From Ruegeria atlantica (GTDB lineage Bacteria > Pseudomonadota > Alphaproteobacteria > Rhodobacterales > Rhodobacteraceae), in contig NZ_CYPU01000024.1 of NCBI RefSeq assembly GCF_001458195.1, positions 98,784 to 162,783 of the forward strand: a stretch of DNA of 64,000 nucleotides. Reading direction: 5' to 3'. The position numbers and the translations under genes were made by a program. Positions 54,278 to 64,000 of the stretch are shown here, piece after piece; within the stretch, counting starts at the first letter, position 1; each line of letters begins with the position of its first letter. Below the pieces are notes generated by a model that saw only the letters and a list, made by a program, of their open reading frames with translations, searched no databases and was not told where the DNA came from.

Positions 54278-55159
54278 ATGGAAAAACGCGTCACCTTTCG
54301 CGGCTGGCTATTGCCATTGGCGCTGATCGCCCCACAGGTCATCATTTCCGCCGTCTTCTTCTTTTATCCCGCCGGCCAGGCGGTGTGGCAGTCCCTGTTC
54401 ATTCCCGACCCGTTCGGTCTGTCGTCGCAGTTTGTGGGGCTCGGCAACTTTGAGTTCCTTCTTAGCGACAAATATTATCGCGCATCTTTCGTAACAACGG
54501 CGGTGTTTTCGACGCTTGTGACGCTCTGCTCGATGATTCCGGCGTTATTTCTGGCAGTTATCGCAGATAGGCTCATTAAAGGGTCAGGCGTATATCGGAC
54601 ATTGCTGATCTGGCCTTATGCCGTGGCCCCCGCCGTGGCTGGTGTGCTGTGGCTGTTTATGTTCAATACACGCGTTGGTGTGGTGGCGTGGTATCTCAGC
54701 CAGCTTGGCTATGATTGGAACCATGTCCTGAACGATACCGAAGCTATGGGGTTGGTTGTTGTCGCCTCGGCCTGGGGCCGCATCAGTTATAACTTCCTGT
54801 TCTTCTTTGCAGCGCTGCAATCCGTTCCCCGCTCGGTCATCGAAGCGGCGGCGATTGACGGCGCGCATTTCTGGCGCCGGTTCTTCACGATTGTGCTGCC
54901 GCTGCTGTCCCCGACTGCATTCTTCCTGCTGGTGGTAAACGTTGTTTATGCCTTCTTTGAAACCTTCGGGGTGATCCACACAATCACCGGCGGCGGCCCG
55001 CAACAGGCGACAACAATCCTGGTCTACAAGGTCTTCTCAGATGGGTTTGTCGGGCAAGATCTTGGGTCATCTTCGGCGCAATCTGTTATCTTGCTGATTG
55101 TTGTCGGCCTACTGACCGTCATTCAGTTCAAATACGTGGAAAAGAGGGTGCATTACTGA
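54278..55159 (+). CDS. ugpA: sn-Glycerol-3-phosphate ABC transporter permease
   Basis: 293 aa, six TM segments. MalF/UgpA-type: [34 protein letters not shown] and the EAA loop [25 protein letters not shown]. One half of the membrane channel; the stop overlaps the ugpE ATG (TGATG). Confidence 0.95.
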   Translation: MEKRVTFRGWLLPLALIAPQVIISAVFFFYPAGQAVWQSLFIPDPFGLSSQFVGLGNFEFLLSDKYYRASFVTTAVFSTLVTLCSMIPALFLAVIADRLIKGSGVYRTLLIWPYAVAPAVAGVLWLFMFNTRVGVVAWYLSQLGYDWNHVLNDTEAMGLVVVASAWGRISYNFLFFFAALQSVPRSVIEAAAIDGAHFWRRFFTIVLPLLSPTAFFLLVVNVVYAFFETFGVIHTITGGGPQQATTILVYKVFSDGFVGQDLGSSSAQSVILLIVVGLLTVIQFKYVEKRVHY

Positions 55160-56016
55160 TGGCAGCCCAACAACACGGAATGGTCGAAAAACGCGGCGTA
55201 GGCATATGGTTTACCCATGCATTCATGATCCTAGGCGTTTTGATCATCTTTTTCCCGATCTGGCTGGCCTTTGTAGCCTCGACCGTAACCCAGGCAGACA
55301 TCGTTTCGCCACCTATGCCCGTAGTGCCGGGTGATCAGTTCTGGGTGAACTACAAAGCGGCGCTGTTCTCGGGTGTAAACGTGCCCGTTGCGACGATGCT
55401 GTTCAACAGCCTGGTGATGGCAATTGGCATCGCGGTGGGCAAAATCATCATCTCGCTGCTGTCAGCGTTTGCGATTGTCTACTTCAAGTTTCCAGGCCGT
55501 ACGACGTTTTTCTGGCTGATCTTCCTGACCCTGATGCTGCCGGTCGAGGTGCGGATTGTTCCAACCTTCGAGGTAGTTGCCGGGTTTGGCATGCTCAACA
55601 GTTATTACGGTCTGATCTTTCCCCTGATCGCTTCGGCAACGGCGACCTTCCTGTTCCGTCAGTTCTTCCTGACGATCCCTGATGAACTGGCCGAAGCTGC
55701 CCGCGTGGATGGCGCGCGACCGATGCGGTTCTTCATCGACATCGTGGTGCCCATGAGCCGGACCAATATCGCGGCGCTGTTTGTGATCTTGTTCATCTAC
55801 GGCTGGAACCAATACCTGTGGCCGCTGCTGATCACGACAGACCCTGAAATGAACACCATCGTGATGGGCATCAAGCAGATGTTCCCGTCGGGTGATGATT
55901 TTGCGCATTGGCCGACGATCATGGCGACCTCAATTCTGGCAATGATCCCGCCGGTCATCGTGGTGGTGTCGATGCAAAAGCTCTTTGTCCGCGGCCTTGT
56001 CGATAGCGAGAAATAA
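55159..56016 (+). CDS. ugpE: sn-Glycerol-3-phosphate ABC transporter permease
   Basis: 285 aa, six TM segments. MalG/UgpE-type with the EAA loop ELAEAARVDGARPMRFFIDIVVPMS and YGWNQYLWPLLITTDPEM near the C-terminus, typical of UgpE. Partner of UgpA; the ATPase gene starts 3 nt downstream. Confidence 0.95.
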   Translation: MAAQQHGMVEKRGVGIWFTHAFMILGVLIIFFPIWLAFVASTVTQADIVSPPMPVVPGDQFWVNYKAALFSGVNVPVATMLFNSLVMAIGIAVGKIIISLLSAFAIVYFKFPGRTTFFWLIFLTLMLPVEVRIVPTFEVVAGFGMLNSYYGLIFPLIASATATFLFRQFFLTIPDELAEAARVDGARPMRFFIDIVVPMSRTNIAALFVILFIYGWNQYLWPLLITTDPEMNTIVMGIKQMFPSGDDFAHWPTIMATSILAMIPPVIVVVSMQKLFVRGLVDSEK

Positions 56017-56019
56017 GAA

Positions 56020-57075
56020 ATGGCAACAGTAACCCTAGAGAACGTCAAAAAGAGTTTTGGCCCGACGGATGTGATCCACGGTATTGATGTCAATATCGCA
56101 GACGGAGAGTTCATCGTGATCGTCGGCCCCTCGGGCTGCGGTAAATCCACGCTGCTGCGAATGGTGGCGGGGCTGGAAACGGTTACGTCCGGGGAAATCC
56201 GGATCGGCGAGGAACGGGCCAACGACAAAGAGCCTATGGATCGGGACATCGCGATGGTGTTCCAGAACTATGCGCTCTACCCGCACATGTCCGTGCGTCA
56301 GAATATGGGTTACGGCCTGAAGATTGCCGGACTTCCCAAAGATCAGATCAATCAAAAGGTGACTGCCGCGGCAAAGCTATTGCAGTTGCAACCTTTGCTG
56401 GATCGTAAGCCCAGACAACTGTCTGGCGGTCAACGCCAAAGGGTGGCCATGGGCCGTGCCATTGTCCGCGAACCAGCAGTCTTCCTGTTTGATGAGCCGC
56501 TCTCGAACCTCGATGCCAAACTGCGTGTTCAGATGCGCCTGGAAATCCGTGAGCTCCAGGAAAAGCTTGGAGTCACCTCCCTGTACGTTACGCACGACCA
56601 GGTCGAGGCCATGACGATGGCGGACAGGATGATCGTGATGAATGGCGGTATCGCCGAGCAGATTGGAACGCCACTGGAAGTTTACGAAACACCCAGAACT
56701 CTGTTCGCGGCGCAGTTTATTGGCAGCCCTGCGATGAACGTGTTTGATGCCCGCCGTGAAAACGGGACGGTCAAGATCGGAGAAATTGAGGTTGGCGCAT
56801 CTCAGGGGCCTGATATCGCAGTAAAGTTGGGGATACGGCCAGAGCATCTGTTGTTGGATGAAAACGGTCCGCTGGAAGCTACGATTCAGATTGCGGAACC
56901 GTTGGGCGCAAACACACTTTTGCACGGTCAGCTCAAAGGCTCTGGCAACGTGATTACGATAAGCCTTCCAGGTGTCCACCCCATCGAAGGCCAGCATCCG
57001 AACATGCGGTTTTCGATCACCTCAGAGAATATGCACCTGTTTGACCATTCAACCGGTGAAAGGCTGCAAAGCTGA
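56020..57075 (+). CDS. ugpC: sn-Glycerol-3-phosphate ABC transporter ATPase
   Basis: 351 aa. Walker A GPSGCGKST, Q-loop MVFQNYALYPHM, signature LSGGQRQRVAMGRA, Walker B VFLFDEPLSNLD and a C-terminal TOBE/regulatory domain (LGIRPEHLLLDENGP ... EPLGANTLLHGQL), as in UgpC/MalK. In E. coli this domain takes part in phosphate inhibition of the transporter. The stop overlaps the ugpQ ATG (TGATG). Confidence 0.95.
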   Translation: MATVTLENVKKSFGPTDVIHGIDVNIADGEFIVIVGPSGCGKSTLLRMVAGLETVTSGEIRIGEERANDKEPMDRDIAMVFQNYALYPHMSVRQNMGYGLKIAGLPKDQINQKVTAAAKLLQLQPLLDRKPRQLSGGQRQRVAMGRAIVREPAVFLFDEPLSNLDAKLRVQMRLEIRELQEKLGVTSLYVTHDQVEAMTMADRMIVMNGGIAEQIGTPLEVYETPRTLFAAQFIGSPAMNVFDARRENGTVKIGEIEVGASQGPDIAVKLGIRPEHLLLDENGPLEATIQIAEPLGANTLLHGQLKGSGNVITISLPGVHPIEGQHPNMRFSITSENMHLFDHSTGERLQS

Positions 57076-58019
57076 TGACGTTTCCACAGGTTGAAGCCTT
57101 TCGTGGCGGTGAAAACCTGATCCGGGTTGTGGGGCATCGGGGCGCACGCGGCGTTTTACCCGAAAACAGCATGATTGGCTTTGACTTTTCGCTGTCCATC
57201 GGCGTCCCGCTCCTGGAATTTGATGTCGTTCTGACCGCAGATAGCGTTCCGGTCATAACCCATAACCACCGACTGCACGCACCGACATTTCGAGACGCCG
57301 ATGGTCGATTTTTGGTGGGAGAAGAACTAAAGGTTTCCTCGTTGACCGTCGAACAGATGCAGCAATTCGACATCGGACGGTTGGATGGGCATTCGGCCTA
57401 TGGTCGTCGTTTCCCAGACCAGGCCCAAATGGACGGTGTTCGTGTTCCAACGCTGATGAACCTGCTGGAACTGGTCGATGACCCAAAATACCGCGATGCC
57501 TGTCTGATGCTCGAACTAAAGTCAGATCCTGATTTGGCACATGATGCGGTTTACAGACAGAGCTTCGTCGGCCGGGTTCTTCAAGACGTTCGCGCCAGGG
57601 GTTTGTCGTCGCGTGCGGTTCTGCACAGCTTTGACTGGAATCTCTTGGAAGAATGTCAGCGACAGGCCCCCGATATGCCGTCTTCGTACCTGACGCAGCT
57701 TCCCGATAACGCGGACGATGTGGGCGAGGATTCATCAAAAGCAGTTTGTCCGGACTTTCGCGGCCGTCGCGATGAAATTCCAAAGTTGGTCAAAGAAGCG
57801 GGCGGTGCTCTTTGGTGTCCGTATTTTGCGGATGTGACTGTTGAAAACGTGGTTCTTGCCAAGAAGCTGGGCCTGTGCGTCGCAGTGTGGACTGTCAATG
57901 AACACGAAGACATCGACAAGATGATTGATCTGGGCGTGGACGCAATCGTGTCTGACTATCCCGGACGGGTTCAAAGGCATCTGTCGGATTTGGGCATAAG
58001 GTGGAGTGCCATCCACTAG
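57075..58019 (+). CDS. ugpQ: Glycerophosphodiester phosphodiesterase
   Basis: 314 aa GDPD-family TIM barrel: HR pair and Glu in VVGHRGARGVLPENS, acidic metal site LEFDVVL, and the second His in VPVITHNHRL (HN rather than the more common HD, a variant I have seen in GDPDs of this group). C-terminal VWTVNEHEDIDKMIDLGVDAIVSDYPG is typical. No signal peptide, so it should act in the cytoplasm on imported glycerophosphodiesters, giving glycerol-3-phosphate and the head-group alcohol. Last gene of the operon by translational coupling. Confidence 0.93.
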   Translation: MTFPQVEAFRGGENLIRVVGHRGARGVLPENSMIGFDFSLSIGVPLLEFDVVLTADSVPVITHNHRLHAPTFRDADGRFLVGEELKVSSLTVEQMQQFDIGRLDGHSAYGRRFPDQAQMDGVRVPTLMNLLELVDDPKYRDACLMLELKSDPDLAHDAVYRQSFVGRVLQDVRARGLSSRAVLHSFDWNLLEECQRQAPDMPSSYLTQLPDNADDVGEDSSKAVCPDFRGRRDEIPKLVKEAGGALWCPYFADVTVENVVLAKKLGLCVAVWTVNEHEDIDKMIDLGVDAIVSDYPGRVQRHLSDLGIRWSAIH

Positions 58020-58530
58020 CAAAGCTAGTCCAGGTATGAACATACCAAACACGTTCCTTGCCACCGGGAAACCGCATACAGCTGCCCACAATACGGTTGC
58101 TATAAGAAAACCAAAAAATTTTCACCGGCAGTGCATCCAATAGTACAGGTGCCAGTTGCGACGCACCGGAAGTGAACCCAGAAAAAGACAAACCCTTGAC
58201 AAAAACTCTATGTCTGCAAATAGACTGTTGTTCGTCACCGGATGGTACCTTGCCTGAAACTAATTAGTCCAAACGTCGCGATACCTGAGGTGCGCACTGT
58301 GGCGAAAATTGAGCAGGTATCACCGGCAGAGGCGCGTCGAGACTAATTGCATTGCTTGAAACCATTGGGGCAGAGTTTCACGGTGCGGGCTTTCGACAAG
58401 AAGGTGGGGGAACTCGAGATCCGCGTTGCCGTGCTCAACTGCAACACCGATTTTGGCATACCTTTATCTTAGCTCGCAGGTTAAATCGGTAAAGGAAAAT
58501 GGGAAGTGCGACCTTAAACCAATTTGTGCA
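58020..58530. other. Intergenic region with possible XRE-regulator remnant
   Basis: 511 nt without an intact gene. At about 58262-58345 one frame reads ISPNVAIPEVRTVAKIEQ then SPAEARRD and a stop. In a shifted frame it continues as SRLIALLETIGAEFHGAGF. That pattern resembles the end of small XRE-type helix-turn-helix regulators with a frameshift. TTGACA occurs at 58196 but has no good -10 partner. Nothing else was recognised. Confidence 0.3.
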
Positions 58531-60206
<1,676 letters not shown>

Positions 60207-60252
60207 TCAAAAAATATCTTGCGCTGGTCCGGAATCAACTTAAACAGAAAAT

Positions 60253-60918
60253 ATGAAATTCCACCAAAATCCCACCCTGCTTGAACTAGGAAACAGCCCT
60301 GTTATCGCGAAGGGAAACAGGCAATTCGTATATGAACACCCATTTGACAAGGGGCTACTGTTAAAGGTTCCGCAACCTCACACGATTGATGCAGGTTCGA
60401 GGCTTGTAACCGACAAGTGGTATGACCGATTGTTTCGCAGAGCTACCGCTTTTAAGGGTTTCATGCGTGAGTTTGACGAAGCCTTTTTTCTGATGGTCCG
60501 GCATCAGAAAAGTCCGGACGTGATGCCCGTTTGTGGGGTGTTTGGCACCGCACCGACAGACAAAGGTTTGGCGCTAGTCTATGAACGCATTTCTGATCCG
60601 GATGGACAGCTTTCCCCAAGTCTGGGTCAGTTGATTGCCGAAGATCGCCTCACCCCTCAACATTTGAGCGATCTCAATAAACACTTCGACCAACTGTCAG
60701 ATGAACGTGTCATTATAAGCAACAAGAACACTGGCAATCTTGTCTATCAAACATGGCCTGACGGATCCGGGCGATGGGTCTGGATTGACAGCTTTGGGTC
60801 TAAACAAGTTATTCCTCTGCGAAGATGGGTTCGCAGTTACAATGACCGCAAGCTTGGCCAAGTTAGAAAAAAATTCTTTGACTTGATAGACGCCGCAAAG
60901 GGCAGGTCGTCAGACTAG
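60253..60918 (+). CDS. YrbL-like (PhoP regulatory network) protein 1
   Basis: 221 aa with the YrbL layout, which has a protein-kinase-like fold: FVYEHPFDKGLLLKVPQP (beta strands with the ATP-site Lys), a helical lobe, GLALVYERISDPDGQLSPSL (hinge-like) and VIISNKNTGNLVYQTW where kinases have the catalytic loop. The usual Asp of that loop is Asn here, while the metal-binding Asp (VWIDSFGSK) remains. Biochemical function of the family is unknown. It stands 29 nt from a convergent paralog and borders degraded DNA. Confidence 0.75.
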   Translation: MKFHQNPTLLELGNSPVIAKGNRQFVYEHPFDKGLLLKVPQPHTIDAGSRLVTDKWYDRLFRRATAFKGFMREFDEAFFLMVRHQKSPDVMPVCGVFGTAPTDKGLALVYERISDPDGQLSPSLGQLIAEDRLTPQHLSDLNKHFDQLSDERVIISNKNTGNLVYQTWPDGSGRWVWIDSFGSKQVIPLRRWVRSYNDRKLGQVRKKFFDLIDAAKGRSSD

Positions 60919-60947
60919 CCCAGTTGATTGCCGTAGAGAGGGTTCTA

Positions 60948-61553
60948 TCAGCCCAGACCAAATGCCTGGCCCATGCGCGTCCGGCGGCGCTCGATGGATT
61001 TGCGGAATGCTAAGTCAGAAACCAGCGTCAGCGGAAACAACACTCTTTCGCCCAAACCATCGATAACGACCAGTTTTCCATTGCGCTCTTGCGCCCGTAC
61101 AATGTTTTCAAAACTCAGGTCGCCCACGATAATCCGGCCGCGTTCAAGGTCGTCCATGAGTTCCATGAATTCACTGTGCAGCTGTTTGCGCTCTGACAAA
61201 TTATCGCCCAATGCGGCCCGTTCAGACTCCAGCGTTGGCGCCAAATCACCATCCGGACCGGTCATTTTTTCGACCACCAGCGCTGGTCCTTGAGATGTTG
61301 CAGCATACCCCATAAAATCCGCAAGGCGTTCAATCTCGGGGCAGCCTCGTGTCAACGCGGCTAAGTATTCGTTTGCTTCCCGGTTCCACTGACGGAGGTT
61401 GCCATAGCGCCTCTCGGCATAACGAGGAATTACGTGGTTACGCACCGGTTCATCCACCCGGACTTTCAACAGCGCGCGCTCAATAAACGGATGCTGATAA
61501 ATTTCGTAGTTGCGGCTTCTTCGCAATGGCCGAATTTTACTTAAGTCTATCAT
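60948..61553 (-). CDS. YrbL-like (PhoP regulatory network) protein 2
   Basis: 201 aa paralog of the preceding gene: YEIYQHPFIERALLKVRVDE, then REANEYLAALTRGCPEIERLA, GPALVVEKMTGPDGDLAPTL, and a kinase-like loop IIVGDLSFENIVRA with Asp and Asn intact, followed by LVVIDGLGERVLFPL. All residues expected of a kinase-like catalytic site are therefore present, unlike in its neighbour. The role is unknown; E. coli YrbL is PhoP- and BasR-regulated. The C-terminus ends RRRTRMGQAFGLG. Confidence 0.78.
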   Translation of the reverse strand: MIDLSKIRPLRRSRNYEIYQHPFIERALLKVRVDEPVRNHVIPRYAERRYGNLRQWNREANEYLAALTRGCPEIERLADFMGYAATSQGPALVVEKMTGPDGDLAPTLESERAALGDNLSERKQLHSEFMELMDDLERGRIIVGDLSFENIVRAQERNGKLVVIDGLGERVLFPLTLVSDLAFRKSIERRRTRMGQAFGLG

Positions 61554-61946
61554 GTTGTTTTGCCGATCCTAATAAAGAAGATCACCGATTACAGCCATCC
61601 TCTCAAACCAAGGTCTCCAATTAGTCCTTTTCATGTTTGAGGACAACCAGATGCTGGCCTCAGATGTTTAGGCTCAGGAATTCGGTAACGGAGTCGTGTC
61701 AGTCAGGCGGTTTCATGCAAGTAAACTGATTCGCCAAGGCGGTAGTTCCAATTTTTTTGCCGCCTTGCTTTCTGTCTCAACCTTAGGCTGAGGTTCTTCG
61801 GGTTGCTCTGCTCAATCTAATGGCAGCAACGCGGAGAGGCCCAGTGAAATCTTTCACTGTTTTGTGGGAATTGTCACGGTAACTGTAGAGCGGTTGCTCA
61901 AGCCTGTATCTGGACGTAACTGGCGTCGGTGAATTCAAAGTCTATC
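61554..61946. other. Intergenic accessory DNA
   Basis: 393 nt with no credible ORF. It contains the near-perfect palindrome CAGTGAAATCTTTCACTG at 61842-61859. No tRNA or known RNA was recognised. It precedes transposase remnants, so it is probably part of an insertion-rich segment. Confidence 0.4.
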
Positions 61947-62521
61947 AGCCACAAGCGTCACCGATTTCCTGCGCAGATCATTGCGCACACGGTGTGGTTG
62001 TGCGCTCGCTTCAATCTGAGCTTGCGCGAAGTTGAAGAGGTGTTGTTGTAACGTGGGATCGACTTTTCTAACGAAACCGCCTGACGCTTGGTTGGCATAT
62101 TCTGACTCCAGATCGCCCAAATTGGCGACGCCGGCGGGATCATTTAGGCGACGTCTGGCACCTCGATGAAGTTGTTGTGTGTATGTCGGTTTGTAGGTGC
62201 TGGTTTTGGCGCGCGATCGATCAATATGGTGTCGTAATGGACGAAATCCTCCAGCCAAAACGGTACAAACGGGCCGCAATAAAGCTGTTGCGCAATCTGT
62301 TGAGGCGTTTTGGCCTCATTCCCAAACGGCTCATCACCGACAAACTGAGCTCACATGGCACCACCAAGCGGAAAGTCGCACTGGGCTTGGATCACAGGTC
62401 GCACAAGGGTCTCAACAACCGCGCCGAAAACAGCCACTTATCGTTCCAAAACGGGAACTGACAATGCAAGGATTTTAATCTCCGGGAAGTTTTTAACGGT
62501 TCATAGCAACCCACTCAACTG
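61947..62521 (+). pseudogene. IS6-family transposase remnant
   Basis: Transposase homology runs through three frames. Frame 1: HRFPAQIIAHTVWLC and RFNLSLREVEEVLL, then TAA at 62049 and RGIDFSNETA. Frame 2: WHLDEVVV with the first catalytic Asp, FWRAIDQYGVVMDEIL, RRFGLIPKRLITDKLSSHG with the second Asp and KGLNNRAENSHLSFQ with the third acidic residue. Frame 3: PKRELTMQGF and RFIATHS, again with stops. The element is dead. Its terminal inverted repeats were not found. Confidence 0.85.
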
Positions 62522-62639
62522 ACCGGAATTTTTTCTTTGTCTCCGTTCGCCGTCGCTCCGCCTTAACAATCCAATATCACCACCTCGAGGCTTTTGACGC
62601 CTAGAATGCAGCGACCGGAAATTTTGGGAAACCGGGTCA

Positions 62640-62820
62640 GAGGCAAAAGCTGGCGTCAGAAAGTGGATCGAGTGCTACAATCGCTGGCGTCCGCATTCTG
62701 CCCCTGGCGGCAAGCCTCCTGCAGTGATCTATCGGCAGCGAATTGAAACAACAAACCCCGGCCAGCAGCTCCAAAGAGTAGCTCAAATCACGCCAGAACC
62801 CGTCCAACGATTGGGGAGTA
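62640..62820 (+). pseudogene. IS3-family orfB (integrase) C-terminal fragment
   Basis: About 60 codons: EAKAGVRKWIECYNRWRPHS, then PGGKPPAVIYRQRIE and NPGQQLQRVAQITPEPVQRLG, the typical end of an IS3-family integrase (the YNxxRPH motif). Nothing of the catalytic core precedes it. It is a different copy from the IS3-family element at the right edge of the window. Confidence 0.75.
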
Positions 62821-63199
62821 GCTCACGCAGCCACCGCCAAAATCAAGACAATGACCGATGAAAGCATGAGGTTGCGCACATAGCGATAAGGTCTGCTGAT
62901 CGCAAAATATCTGACGTGGATCCCAATGCATGGCGTTCCGTGCCCCTCATAAGCAAACAGCTTCACCCTACTGGCAGCTCCATCCTGCTGTTCCACTGGC
63001 AGGCATCTGGTCACGACGCAGACGATCAAACCAGATCAAATTTGATCGCCCCGAACATTAGCTCCAATAGCAAAAATCATTGTGTTCGACAGTCAAAGCC
63101 TTGAACCTTTGGCAATTCGCAAATTTCTATTTTGGAGCTATTCCTCCTGGTGATCTGAGTTGCTAAGATTGCAATTGAGGCAACAAGCAGGACATCGCG
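62821..63199. other. Intergenic region before the SH3-domain gene
   Basis: 379 nt with no supported gene. A 68-codon minus-strand frame (63029-62823) ends in a hydrophobic stretch (RNLMLSSVIVLILAVAA) but lacks other support. The SH3 gene promoter should lie in the last 100 nt. Confidence 0.35.
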
Positions 63200-63502
63200 A
63201 TGCGCAATGCAATCTTTTTACCCCTAGCGGCGTTGTTCCTAGGAGCCATCATGGACGTTGAAACGGCTGCCGCCGCCTCACTCGGACGGTACGAGGTTTT
63301 TGGCGTTGAAGGCGGTGACATGCTGAAGATGCGTGGTGGGCCTGGAACAGGCTACAATGTGATTGTCGGTCTGCCAAATGGAACTGGCCTACGAGTTCAC
63401 AGTTGCGAGCAGACTGGTGGCACCCGTTGGTGCCGGGTTTCATTGGAGCGCGCGCGTGGACTCAAAGGGTATGTCTCCTGGGCATATTTGCGAAAAAGTT
63501 GA
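63200..63502 (+). CDS. Small exported SH3-domain protein
   Basis: 100 aa. Signal peptide (FLPLAALFLGAIMDVETAAA) followed by one bacterial SH3 domain: YEVFGVEGGDMLKMRGGPG with the typical LxMRxGPGxxYxVI pattern, CEQTGGTRWCRVSLERARG, GLKGYVSWAYLRKS at the end. Two Cys could form a disulfide in the periplasm. Such domains bind peptidoglycan or mediate protein contacts. The gene is intact though surrounded by insertion-sequence debris. Confidence 0.82.
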   Translation: MRNAIFLPLAALFLGAIMDVETAAAASLGRYEVFGVEGGDMLKMRGGPGTGYNVIVGLPNGTGLRVHSCEQTGGTRWCRVSLERARGLKGYVSWAYLRKS

Positions 63503-63636
63503 TACGAAGGCGATCAGCTTTTTTGTCTTGGTAGCGATCATGAAAGGTCGAAAAAAGGCCTCTTTTGGTCAATTGGCACATGAGCCTCCCCATTTGAATG
63601 GGCCCACCGTTAAGATTAGGAAACGGAGGACCAAGA

Positions 63637-63915
63637 ATGGCAAACAAGCGACCGAAGCCGGAAGAAATTGTCTCGAAGTTGCGGCAGGTTGAAGTTCTGA
63701 TGGGGCAAGGGATGCCGCGTCTGGATGCGATCAGACAGATCGGCGTTGTGGAGCAAACCTATTACCGCTGGCGCAAGCAGTATGGCGGAATGGGTGTAGA
63801 CCAATTGAAGGAACTTAGGCGGCTTCAGAAGGAAAATGAGCGGCTCAGGCGTGCGGTATCAGACCTGACGCTCGACAAGCTTATCCTGACGGAAGCATCG
63901 AAGGGAAACTTCTAA
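63637..63915 (+). CDS. IS3-family transposase OrfA
   Basis: 92 aa from the ATG at 63637 after GGAGGA. Helix-turn-helix (KPEEIVSKLRQVEVLMGQGM, QTYYRWRKQYGGMGVDQL) followed by a leucine-zipper helix (LKELRRLQKENERLRRAVSDLTLDKLIL) ending TEASKGNF, typical of the IS407-like group. It binds the element ends and frameshifts into OrfB. Confidence 0.92.
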   Translation: MANKRPKPEEIVSKLRQVEVLMGQGMPRLDAIRQIGVVEQTYYRWRKQYGGMGVDQLKELRRLQKENERLRRAVSDLTLDKLILTEASKGNF

Positions 63916-63916
63916 G

Positions 63917-64000
63917 CCCCTCTCGTCGCCGTGCTTGCGTCGCTCATGTTCGCAGCCAGTTCAAAGTTTCCGAGCGCCGTGCATGCCGCGTACTGGGACA
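63917..64000 (+). CDS. IS3-family transposase OrfB, N-terminal fragment (cut by window end)
   Basis: Only the first 28 codons or so are visible: LSPSRRRACVAHVRSQF then KVSERRACRVLG, typical of the integrase subunit of IS407-type elements. It is read in the -1 frame relative to orfA, overlapping its stop. The catalytic DDE core lies beyond the window. Confidence 0.85.

Larger units (their letters stand above)
63581..64000 (+). mobile_element. IS3-family insertion sequence, left part (continues beyond window)
   Basis: A TGAGCCTCCCC segment at about 63581, shortly upstream of a good orfA, is the probable left terminal repeat; orfB follows in the -1 frame as expected for programmed frameshifting. 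The right end and the target duplication lie outside, so the boundary is tentative. Confidence 0.65.

Noticed and set aside
56378..56400. TTGCAGTTGCAACC inside ugpC resembling the inositol operator
   Set aside because: It is not a palindrome around a central CG, lies inside a coding region and is explained by Leu-Gln codons.
58196..58230. TTGACA promoter-like sequence after ugpQ
   Set aside because: No acceptable -10 element at 16-18 nt spacing and no intact gene downstream on the plus strand for 2 kb.
62823..63029. Minus-strand 68-codon frame ending in a hydrophobic helix
   Set aside because: No ribosome site, no recognisable domain, and it lies within insertion-sequence debris.

Overview
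The window looks like chromosomal DNA of a marine alphaproteobacterium of the Rhodobacteraceae (Roseobacter group). I infer this from moderately high GC, many ABC and TTT solute transporters with strong GGAGG ribosome sites, an STAS-MlaE fusion, a cyo quinol oxidase, Gfo/Idh/MocA dehydrogenases, a DUF2793 protein and phytanoyl-CoA dioxygenase-like proteins. I cannot name the species. I saw no rRNA, tRNA, CRISPR array or replication origin.

Left part (1-30.4 kb). The 3' end of an Mla/MCE lipid-transport operon (STAS-permease, ATPase, MCE protein, lipoprotein) is followed by an ECF sigma factor translationally coupled to a membrane vWA protein, an FMN glutamate-synthase-type protein, two tandem Fluc/CrcB fluoride channels and a probable cyoABCD-emrA-emrB operon. 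Then come a MltB-type lytic transglycosylase and an oppA-B-C-DF operon with a fused ATPase. The next block has galU, a phage-like DUF2793 protein, gmd-fcl (GDP-L-fucose synthesis) and a PhyH dioxygenase. It is followed by a decayed patch: a DUF5666 gene with a nonsense codon, a 5'-truncated DUF6502 gene and a truncated, frameshifted enoyl-CoA hydratase.

Middle part (30.4-52.7 kb). A TctCBA transporter shares an operon with a lyase of the fumarase/aspartase superfamily and faces a LysR regulator. After a GT25-like glycosyltransferase and a LacI regulator comes a complete route from myo-inositol to the aldolase step: IolG, IolE, IolD, IolB, IolC and an IolJ-type aldolase, with an ABC importer, two extra Gfo/Idh dehydrogenases, a second IolB-like protein and a PhyH dioxygenase. 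Four copies of a 16-bp palindrome (TTGCAACCGGTTGCAA and one-mismatch variants) lie before lacI, between the divergent gfo and iolC genes, before iolG, and between iolG and the importer. They define a likely LacI-family regulon. iolA (malonate-semialdehyde dehydrogenase) is not in the window.

Right part (52.7-64 kb). A ugpBAEC-ugpQ cluster imports and hydrolyses glycerophosphodiesters; a LysR gene stands opposite it, with a palindrome and a possible Pho box between. The end of the window is degraded accessory DNA: a GMC oxidoreductase pseudogene with four nonsense codons and a one-base deletion, two convergent YrbL-like kinase-fold genes, an IS6-family remnant, an IS3-family orfB tail, a small secreted SH3 protein and the left end of an apparently intact IS3-family element that runs off the window.

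A recurring design is visible: all four solute-binding-protein genes (oppA, tctC, the inositol binding protein, ugpB) are followed directly by a strong intercistronic hairpin, which probably lets the binding protein be made in excess over its membrane components.
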